Source of the DNA: an uncultured Bacteroides sp.
GTDB taxonomy: Bacteria > Bacteroidota > Bacteroidia > Bacteroidales > Bacteroidaceae
Length of the DNA stretch: 55,297 nucleotides
Direction: 5' to 3'
Assembly (NCBI RefSeq): GCF_958445495.1
Contig: NZ_CAUCSQ010000028.1
Location: forward strand, 1-55,297
Shown here: positions 51,138 through 55,297 of the stretch, piece after piece
Layout of the letters: each line of letters opens with the position of its first letter
Numbering within the stretch: the first letter of the stretch is position 1
Translations under genes and position numbers: made by a program
The notes under the pieces: model-generated
Seen by the model: the letters and a program-made list of their open reading frames with translations, nothing else
What the model was told of the DNA's origin: nothing
The model's database searches: none

Positions 51138-52352
51138 ATGACAAAAAACACAACAAGTTTTGTATTGCCGTTGACATTCATCGGCATCATGTTCTTCTCA
51201 TTGGGCTTTGCCCTCGGTATCAATTCCATCTTGGTCCCAGTACTGAAAGGTTCACTGGAAATCAGTTCCGCCGAATCGTATCTGATTATCGCCGCAACCT
51301 TCATCCCATTCCTTATTTTCGGTTATCCGGCAGGGCTTACCATTAAAAAGATTGGCTACAAACGGACAATGGTCCTTTCCTTCCTGATGTTCGCCGTCGC
51401 TTTCGGACTGTTCATACCGTCCGCCAGCTACGAAAGCTTCCCCCTGTTCCTGCTCGCCTCTTTCGTCAGCGGAGCAGCCAACGCCTACCTGCAGGCAGCC
51501 GTAAACCCGTACATCACCATCCTGGGCCCCATAGAGAGTGCGGCAAAACGCATCAGCATCATGGGAATCTGTAACAAACTGGCATGGCCGATTCCCCCGA
51601 TTTTCCTGTCTTTCCTAATCGGAAAAGAGGCGAATGACATTACCGTGTCCGACCTGTTCCTGCCGTTCTACGTCATCATCGCCGCATTCATCATCCTGGG
51701 ATTCATCGCCTATATGGCCCCGCTTCCGGAAGTCAAGGCAGTGGGTGAAGACGACAATGAAGAAGAAGGCGCCGAAGCATGCCCGTATGCAGCAAAGAAA
51801 ACCTCCGTCTGGCAATTCCCGCACCTGCTGTTGGGATGCCTTGCCCTCTTCCTGTACGTAGGCGTGGAAACCGTATCGCTCGGCACGCTGGTAGACTATG
51901 CCACCAGCCTGAAACTGGGAAATGCAGCCATGTACGCATGGATTGCCCCGATAGGAATCGTCATCGGTTATATTTGCGGTATCATCTTCATCCCCAAATA
52001 CATGAGCCAGGCCACCGCACTGAAAATCTGCTCCATCCTGGCCATCATCGGTTCGGTACTGGTCGTACTGACACCCGCCGACATCTCCATCTATTTCATT
52101 TCATTCATGGCCCTGGGATGCTCACTGATGTGGCCTGCCCTGTGGCCGTTGGCTATGGCAGACCTCGGCAAGTTCACCAAATCCGGTTCCTCCCTGCTGA
52201 TTATGGCAATGGCGGGCGGAGCGGTAATCCCCACCCTGTTCGGTTACCTGAAAGACATTTCAGGCATTCAGAACGCTTACTGGATTTGCCTCCCCTGCTT
52301 CCTGTTCATATTATATTACGGAGTGGCCGGATACAAAATCCGTACGAAATAA
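51138..52352 (+). CDS. MFS transporter, sugar (FucP/GluP-like) family
   Basis: A 404-residue inner-membrane permease with about 12 hydrophobic segments. It resembles the fucose/glucose-galactose:H+ symporter family, with the FALGINSILVPVLKG start, the AANAYLQAAVNPYIT stretch near residue 114 and an acidic, Glu-rich central loop near 205. The exact sugar is not predictable. It lies between two terminators, so it is its own unit, although I see no convincing promoter in the 80-base gap. Confidence 0.85.
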   Translation: MTKNTTSFVLPLTFIGIMFFSLGFALGINSILVPVLKGSLEISSAESYLIIAATFIPFLIFGYPAGLTIKKIGYKRTMVLSFLMFAVAFGLFIPSASYESFPLFLLASFVSGAANAYLQAAVNPYITILGPIESAAKRISIMGICNKLAWPIPPIFLSFLIGKEANDITVSDLFLPFYVIIAAFIILGFIAYMAPLPEVKAVGEDDNEEEGAEACPYAAKKTSVWQFPHLLLGCLALFLYVGVETVSLGTLVDYATSLKLGNAAMYAWIAPIGIVIGYICGIIFIPKYMSQATALKICSILAIIGSVLVVLTPADISIYFISFMALGCSLMWPALWPLAMADLGKFTKSGSSLLIMAMAGGAVIPTLFGYLKDISGIQNAYWICLPCFLFILYYGVAGYKIRTK

Positions 52353-52390
52353 GCGATAAAACCAACAAAGATTCCCGACTCAAAGAAAAG

Positions 52391-52416
52391 CCGCTCCTTA
52401 AAAGAGCGGTTTTTCT
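52391..52416 (+). terminator. Terminator of the MFS transporter
   Basis: CCGCTC (52391-52396) pairs with GAGCGG (52404-52409), followed by TTTTTCTTTTT. Confidence 0.8.
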
Positions 52417-52439
52417 TTTTATTTTTCGCAAATAAGCAG

Positions 52440-52447
52440 TATCTTTG
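52440..52447 (+). promoter_or_regulatory. Promoter -7 box of the NfnAB-like gene
   Basis: TATCTTTG matches TAnnTTTG, about 60 bases before the start. Confidence 0.5.
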
Positions 52448-52506
52448 TCCAAATTTATAACATTCTGCTAGCAGTTACGTAATAAAATAAACAAAATCAT
52501 CAGATA

Positions 52507-54807
52507 ATGAACAAAATCATTAGCAAAGAACGTTTTTCCGAAAAGGTGTTCAAGTTTGAAATTGAAGCCCCTTTAATTGCTAAATCCCGTAAGGCAGGCC
52601 ACTTTGTCATCGTACGTGTAGGTGAAAAAGGAGAGCGCATGCCTTTGACTATTGCCGGTTCTGATATAAAGAAAGGCACTATCACCTTGGTAGTACAAGA
52701 AGTAGGCCTCTCTTCCACCCGTCTCTGTGAACTGAACGAAGGCGATTACATAACAGACGTAGTAGGCCCGCTCGGACAGGCCACCCACATAGAAAACTTC
52801 GGGACAGTTGTCTGTGCCGGCGGCGGCGTAGGCGTAGCCCCGATGCTGCCCATCGTACAGGCATTGAAAGCCGCCGGCAACCGGGTAATCACCGTACTGG
52901 CGGGACGCAACAAAGACCTCATCATCCTGGAAAAGGAAATGCGCGAAAGTTCCGATGAAGTAATCATCATGACAGACGACGGTTCCTACGGCCGCAAAGG
53001 CCTGGTAACAGAAGGAGTCGAAGACGTCATCAAGCGTGAAAAAGTAGACAAATGCTTTGCTATCGGCCCTGCCATCATGATGAAATTCGTCTGCCTTTTG
53101 ACAAAGAAATATGAAATCCCCACAGACGTCTCATTAAACACAATCATGGTAGACGGGACAGGCATGTGCGGTGCATGCCGCATCACCGTGGGAGGAAAAA
53201 CAAAGTTCGTTTGCGTAGACGGGCCCGAATTCGACGGCCACCAGGTAAATTTCGACGAAATGCTGAAACGCATGGGAGCATTCAAGAATATCGAACGCGA
53301 AGAAATGCACAAGCTCCAGGCAGAATGCGAGGCGACCAAAGAAACCGACGAAAAAAGCCGCAATGCCGCCTGGAGGCAGGAACTGCGTAAATCGATGAAA
53401 CCCAAAGAACGCACTGCCATCCCGCGGGTAGAAATGAATGAACTCGACCCGGAATACCGTTCACACAGCCGTAAGGAAGAAGTAAACCAAGGACTGACCG
53501 CCGAGCAGGCGGTAACCGAGGCAAAACGCTGCCTTGACTGTGCCAATCCGGGATGCATGGAAGGCTGTCCGGTAGGAATCGACATCCCGCGTTTCATCAA
53601 GAACATCGAACGCGGAGAATTTCTCGAAGCCGCCAAAACATTGAAAGAAACAAGCGCGCTACCGGCAGTTTGCGGCCGCGTCTGCCCCCAAGAGAAACAG
53701 TGCGAGTCAAAATGCATCCACCTGAAAATGAATGAGAAGGCAGTCGCCATCGGTTATCTGGAACGCTTCGCCGCAGACTACGAACGCGAAAGCGGGCAGA
53801 TTTCCACTCCCGTCATCGCAGAAAGAAACGGCATCAAAGTAGCAGTCATAGGGTCGGGCCCTGCCGGACTATCGTTCGCAGGCGACATGGCTAAATACGG
53901 ATATGACGTGACCGTATTCGAGGCGCTGCACGAAATAGGCGGCGTACTGAAATACGGCATCCCCGAATTCCGTCTGCCCAACAAGATTGTAGACGTCGAA
54001 ATCGAGAATCTGGCAAAGATGGGAGTAAACTTCGTCAAAGACTGTATCGTAGGAAAAACAATCAGTGTGGACGACTTAAAACAGGAAGGTTTCAAAGGCA
54101 TATTCGTAGCTTCAGGAGCCGGGTTGCCGAACTTCATGAACATTCCGGGAGAGAACTCCATCAATATCATGTCCTCCAACGAATACCTTACCCGTGTCAA
54201 TCTGATGGATGCGGCAAGTGAAGAATCCGATACTCCCGTAGCCTTCGGTAAAAACGTGGCCGTCATCGGCGGCGGAAATACCGCAATGGACTCAGTCCGT
54301 ACCGCCAAACGCCTGGGAGCCGAACGCGCCATGATTATCTACCGCCGTTCGGAAGAAGAGATGCCCGCGCGTATCGAAGAAGTCAAACACGCCAAAGAAG
54401 AAGGAGTCGAATTCCTGACACTGCACAATCCTATCGAATATATCCCGGACGAACAAGGCTGCGTAAAACAGGTTGTTCTACAGAAAATGGAACTCGGCGA
54501 GCCCGATGCCTCCGGACGCCGCAGCCCCGTAGCCATACCGGGAGCGACAGAAACGATTGACATCGACCTGGCGATTGTAAGTGTCGGCGTATCTCCCAAC
54601 CCGATTGTCCCCAGCTCCATCAAAGGACTGGAACTGGGACGCAAAGGAACCATTGCCGTCAACGAAAACATGGAATCTTCCATACCGATGATTTATGCAG
54701 GCGGCGACATTGTCCGGGGAGGCGCCACCGTAATCCTCGCGATGGGCGACGGACGCAGGGCGGCGGCGGCAATGAATGAAAAACTGGCTGCCGCAATCTC
54801 CCGGTAA
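52507..54807 (+). CDS. Fused NfnA/NfnB-like NADH-ferredoxin:NADP oxidoreductase
   Basis: A 766-residue fusion. Residues 1-265 match the PyrK/NfnA electron-transfer subunit: FAD domain, NAD domain with AGGGVGVAPMLP near 100, and a [2Fe-2S] site (Cys221, Cys224, Cys236, with a nearby Asp). Residues about 310-766 match the GltD/NfnB subunit: [4Fe-4S] ligands from Cys342/345/350/354 and VCGRVCPQEKQCESKC near 390, FAD site IGSGPAGLSFAG near 450 and NADPH site IGGGNTAMD near 590. Annotation pipelines often call it glutamate synthase small subunit, but no GltB is adjacent. Confidence 0.85.
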   Translation: MNKIISKERFSEKVFKFEIEAPLIAKSRKAGHFVIVRVGEKGERMPLTIAGSDIKKGTITLVVQEVGLSSTRLCELNEGDYITDVVGPLGQATHIENFGTVVCAGGGVGVAPMLPIVQALKAAGNRVITVLAGRNKDLIILEKEMRESSDEVIIMTDDGSYGRKGLVTEGVEDVIKREKVDKCFAIGPAIMMKFVCLLTKKYEIPTDVSLNTIMVDGTGMCGACRITVGGKTKFVCVDGPEFDGHQVNFDEMLKRMGAFKNIEREEMHKLQAECEATKETDEKSRNAAWRQELRKSMKPKERTAIPRVEMNELDPEYRSHSRKEEVNQGLTAEQAVTEAKRCLDCANPGCMEGCPVGIDIPRFIKNIERGEFLEAAKTLKETSALPAVCGRVCPQEKQCESKCIHLKMNEKAVAIGYLERFAADYERESGQISTPVIAERNGIKVAVIGSGPAGLSFAGDMAKYGYDVTVFEALHEIGGVLKYGIPEFRLPNKIVDVEIENLAKMGVNFVKDCIVGKTISVDDLKQEGFKGIFVASGAGLPNFMNIPGENSINIMSSNEYLTRVNLMDAASEESDTPVAFGKNVAVIGGGNTAMDSVRTAKRLGAERAMIIYRRSEEEMPARIEEVKHAKEEGVEFLTLHNPIEYIPDEQGCVKQVVLQKMELGEPDASGRRSPVAIPGATETIDIDLAIVSVGVSPNPIVPSSIKGLELGRKGTIAVNENMESSIPMIYAGGDIVRGGATVILAMGDGRRAAAAMNEKLAAAISR

Positions 54808-54837
54808 GAGAAAGTTCCGCACCCCTCCTTTCCTTCC

Positions 54838-54887
54838 AAACGTTTATCCCCCAACAATATCCGGAAACGGATGCGGGATAAACGTTT
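54838..54887 (+). terminator. Large nested hairpin after the NfnAB-like gene
   Basis: A perfect 13-bp outer stem (AAACGTTTATCCC with GGGATAAACGTTT) encloses an inner stem ATCCG/CGGAT with a GAAA tetraloop. A T-rich stretch follows at 54891-54905. Probably a terminator, unusually large. Confidence 0.55.
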
Positions 54888-55297
54888 GCGATTTTCCGTT
54901 TTTCAAATATACACTGACACCGCGATATTCAATCCCGCAAAGGCGAATGTCTCACAGAGAAAACAAACCGTACTCAAAAAAGAAAAGTTTCTTGGGGTAT
55001 TCCATTGCCACCTTATTATCAAGTCTTACTATCAGGTCTTATTGTCAGGTCCTATTGTCATAAATAATTGTATTGCAGCAGTTTAATCACTAAAAGCTGA
55101 CAGATGGCAATAGAATCTACTTAAATTCTAATGTATATATCCTCCAAAGTAATAGAATTGAAATTCATCTCCGTATAGAGAAAGGGATAATCCCGCCAAT
55201 AGACTACCAATAATCTGATATTCAAAGCGATAGATAAAAGCTGAATACAATCAAGATTCGGATAGGAAACACTTCGACCAAGTTCTGGTAGAACTTA
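54888..55297. other. Non-coding tail of the window
   Basis: About 410 bases, AT-rich. I see a 13-bp tandem repeat at 55017-55055 and no gene, RNA or promoter I can support. Confidence 0.5.
55017..55055. repeat. Three tandem 13-bp repeats
   Basis: TATCAAGTCTTAC, TATCAGGTCTTAT and TGTCAGGTCCTAT in exact succession, with partial copies on both sides. Confidence 0.5.

Noticed and set aside
52507..54807. Glutamate synthase small subunit as the main call
   Set aside because: The N-terminal PyrK/NfnA half and lack of an adjacent large subunit fit an Nfn-type transhydrogenase better.

Overview
The window reads as a chromosomal segment of a Bacteroides species (Bacteroidales, anaerobic gut commensal). 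The grounds are promoters of the Bacteroides type (TAnnTTTG at -7 with a TTG/TTTG near -33) ahead of many genes, glutamine synthetase III, proteins of the DUF5686, DUF4836, DUF5063, DUF5687 and DUF5690 families, an Oar-like TonB receptor and an IS982-rich mobile background. I cannot name the species.

Region 1 (1-13.3 kb) is core genome: an outer-membrane DUF5686 protein, glutamine synthetase III, a Crp/Fnr regulator, a MITE-like element, a minus-strand ftsK-lolA-trxB cluster, and a plus-strand run of DUF5063 protein, RNase D-like exonuclease and RlmI-like rRNA methyltransferase. Region 2 (13.4-32.8 kb) starts with a probable small RNA with an intrinsic terminator. A nucleoside transporter, bifunctional nuclease and RsmE follow. 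Next is a four-gene envelope cluster: DUF4836 lipoprotein, ABC ATPase, FtsX-like permease and a large macroglobulin/TonB-plug protein. Then come miaA, a lipid kinase, kdsA, an M16 protease, a DUF5687 ABC exporter pair, an NlpC/P60 lipoprotein, a TraB/GumN protein and a HAD phosphatase.

Region 3 (about 32.76-48.5 kb) looks like an accessory island. Its left edge is a graveyard of transposase 3' ends abutting the HAD gene. It carries a probable HTH regulator divergent from an operon of DUF5690 MFS-like transporter, DAO-family flavoprotein dehydrogenase, EtfB, EtfA with a built-in 2[4Fe-4S] ferredoxin domain, and an OprP-like porin that is broken by a stop codon and a frameshift. A PafA-type alkaline phosphatase, a second decayed IS982-like element, a 5'-nucleotidase and an Oar-like TonB receptor follow. 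The right side holds five tandem degenerate 22-bp repeats that look like protein-binding iterons. My reading is that the island combines organophosphate or nucleotide scavenging at the surface with oxidation of an imported substrate, passing electrons to a ferredoxin-linked ETF.

Region 4 (48.8-55.3 kb) returns to core genes: rplU-rpmA behind a structured leader, serS, a sugar-type MFS transporter and a fused NfnAB-like NADH/ferredoxin/NADP transhydrogenase. The last 490 bases have a large nested hairpin and a short 13-bp tandem repeat, with no gene seen.
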